A stretch of DNA of 64,000 nt from contig NW_027469578.1 in NCBI RefSeq assembly GCF_051020765.1, positions 33,356-97,355 on the forward strand. The letters are read 5' to 3'. Below are positions 62,048 through 64,000 of the stretch, piece by piece. Both the position numbers and the translations under genes were made by a program. A model generated the notes under the pieces. It ran no database searches. It was not told the DNA's origin and saw only the letters and a program-made list of their open reading frames with translations. Positions within the stretch are counted from its first letter, which is position 1; each line of letters begins with the position of its first letter. The DNA is from Lasioglossum baleicum. Taxonomy: Eukaryota; Arthropoda; Insecta; Hymenoptera; Halictidae.

Positions 62048-64000
62048 TTTTTACTCGACTAGCCTGCGGGAAGCATCCTCTCGCACGTGTTTTTACTCGA
62101 CTAGCCTGCGGGAAGCATCCTCTCGCACGTGTTTTTACTCGACTAGCCTGCGGGATGCATCCTCTCGCACGTGTTTTTACTCGACTAGCCTGCGGGATGC
62201 ATCCTCTCGCACGTGTTTTTGCTCGACTAGCCTGCGGGATGCATCCTCTCGCACGTGTTTTTACTCGACTAGCCTGCGGGATGCATCCTCTCGCACGTGT
62301 TTTTACTCGACTAGCCTGCGGGATGCATCCTCTCGCACGTGTTTTTACTCGACTAGCCTGCGGGATGCATCCTCTCGCACGTGTTTTTACTCGACTAGCC
62401 TGCGGGATGCATCCTCTCGCACGTGTTTTTACTCGACTGGCCTGCGGGATGCATCCTCTCGCACGTGTTTTTACTCGACTAGCCTGCGGGATGCATCCTC
62501 TCGCAGGTGTTTTTGATCGACTAGCCTGCGGGATGCATCCTCTCGCACGTGTTTTTGCTCGACTAGCCTGCGGGATGCATCCTCTCGCACGTGTTTTTGC
62601 TCGACTAGCCTGCGGGATGCATCATCTAGCACGTGTTTTTACTCGACTAGCCTGCGGGATGCATCCTCTCGCACGTGTGTTTACTCGACTAGCCTGCGGG
62701 GTGCATCATCTCGCACGTGTTTTTGCTCGACTAGCCTGCGGGATGCATCCTCTCGCACGTGTTTTTGATCGACTAGCCTGCGGGATGCATCCTCTCGCAC
62801 GTGTTTTTGCTCGACTAGCCTGCGGGATGCATCCTCTCGCACGTGTTTTTGTTCGACTAGCCTGCGGGATGCATCCTCTCGCACGTGCTTTTACTCGACT
62901 AGCCTGCGGGATGCATCCTCTCGCACGTGTTTTTGCTCGACTGGCCTGCGGGATGCATCCTCTCGCACGTGTTTTTACTCGACTAGCCTGCGGGAAGCAT
63001 CCTCTCGCACGTGTTTTTACTCGACTAGCCTGCGGGTTGCATTCTCTCGCACGTGTTTTTACTCGACTAGCCTGCGGGATGCATTCTCTCGCACGTGTTT
63101 TTACTCGACTAGACTGCGGGATGCATCCTGTCGCACGTGTTTTTACTCGACTAGCCTGCGGGATGCATCCTCTCGCACGTGTTTTTACTCGACTAGCCTG
63201 CGGGATGCATCCTCTCGCACGTGTTTTTACTCGACTAGCCTGCGGGATGCATCCTCTCGCACGTGTTTTTGCTCGACTAGCCTGCGGGATGCATCCTCTC
63301 GCACGTGTTTTTACTCGACTAGCCTGCGGGATGCATCCTCTCGCACGTGTTTTTGCTCGACTAGCCTGCGGGATGCATCCTCTCGCACGTGTTTTTGCTC
63401 GACTAGCCTGCGGGATGCATCCTCTCGCACGTGTTTTTACTCGACTAGCCTGCGGGAAGCATCCTCTCGCACGTGTTTTTACTCGACTAGCCTGCGGGAT
63501 GCATTCTCTCGCACGTGTTTTTACTCGACTAGCCTGCGGGATGCATTCTCTCTCACGTGTTTTTACTCGACTAGACTGCGGGATGCATCCTGTCGCACGT
63601 GTTTTTCCTCGACTAGCCTGCGGGATGCATCCTCTCGCACGTGTTTTTACTCGACTAGCCTGCGGGATGCATCCTCTCTCACGTGTTTTTACTCGACTAG
63701 CCTGCGGGAAGCATCCTCTCGCACGTGTTTTTACTCGACTAGCCTGCGGGATGCATTCTCTCGCACGTGTTTTTACTCGACTAGCCTGCGGGATGCATTC
63801 TCTCGCACGTGTTTTTACTCGACTAGACTGCGGGATGCATCCTGTCGCACGTGTTTTTACTCGACTAGCCTGCGGGATGCATCCTCTCGCACGTGTTTTT
63901 ACTCGACTAGCCTGCGGGATGCATCCTCTCGACGTGTTTTTACTCGACTAGCCTGCGGGAAGCATCCTCTCGCACGTGTTTTTACTCGACTAGCCTGCGG
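62048..64000 (+). repeat. A-only satellite array, domain V (runs off the window)
   Basis: About 46 A monomers. From about 62,185 to 63,951 the sequence matches 59,154-60,920 at an offset of 3,031 bp, including the CTCTCGACGTG monomer at about 63,930. A few private changes are present, for example TCTCTCACG at about 63,550 and 63,676 and GTTCG at about 62,850. The array is still running at base 64,000. Confidence 0.93.

Noticed and set aside
1..64000. CRISPR array
   Set aside because: There are no variable unique spacers between repeats; all sequence is repeat, and the repeat is much longer in extent than any CRISPR array.
1..64000. Telomeric or rDNA repeats
   Set aside because: No TTAGGG-like or TTTAGGG-like runs and nothing resembling rRNA was seen.
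1..64000. Transposable element or retroelement fragments inside the array
   Set aside because: No interruption of the modular pattern long enough to hold an element was found; the longest departures are single-base changes and module gains or losses.
1..64000. Yeast-type centromere element CDEI or a CENP-B box
   Set aside because: The core has GCACGTG, while CDEI needs TCACRTG; no CENP-B box pattern (YTTCGTTGGAARCGGGA) is present.
1..64000. Rho-independent terminators or promoters suggested by T5 tracts and palindromes
   Set aside because: The T5 tract is not preceded by a stable GC hairpin and the pattern repeats in every monomer, so there is no reason to call regulatory sites of genes.

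Overview
The whole 64 kb window is one uninterrupted, head-to-tail tandem satellite array. I found no gene, RNA gene, transposon, CRISPR array, telomere repeat or unique spacer, and the array runs off both ends, so its true size is unknown. An array this long, with nested higher-order repeats, suggests nuclear DNA of a eukaryote (centromeric, pericentromeric, subtelomeric or sex-chromosome heterochromatin). I do not recognise the family and cannot name the organism.

Two modules build everything. Module A is a 42-bp monomer (clean example 44,230-44,271): a 26-bp core carrying the E-box CACGTG, a T5 tract and ACTCGACTAG, then a 16-bp tail carrying the palindrome GGATGCATCC. Module B is a 24-bp monomer (examples 68-91 and 92-115) with ATGCGCATCCC, an A-rich stretch and CTGCGC. 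B replaces the A tail in clusters of one to five units. Each B-B junction makes the 12-bp palindrome TGCGCATGCGCA. A and B look related, because both run CTGCG...ATGC...ATCC...CTCGCACG.

Layout: 1-43,777 is mixed A/B; 43,778-46,690 is A only (about 69 monomers); 46,691-55,154 is mixed; 55,155-61,971 is A only (about 162 monomers); 61,972-62,047 is a three-unit B island; 62,048-64,000 is A only (about 46 monomers).

On top of this lies a hierarchy of segmental tandem duplications: 4,039 bp (4,941-8,979 and 8,980-13,018), about 2.38 kb (14.7-18.5 kb), about 2.32 kb (22.45-26.3 kb), 1,056 bp (31.15-32.7 kb), and a very large one of 11.6 kb (34,960-46,597 and 46,598-57,974) that contains nested 2,163-bp and 1,197-bp duplications. 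The A-only part after 58.9 kb has its own 1,973/3,031-bp repeats. Larger indels between copies (24, 84, 237, 261 bp) are whole numbers of modules, as expected from unequal exchange.

Very long open frames (up to 5,463 codons) exist in several frames and on both strands at once. They arise because 42, 24 and 45 are multiples of three and the monomers lack stops in those frames. I do not call any as genes.
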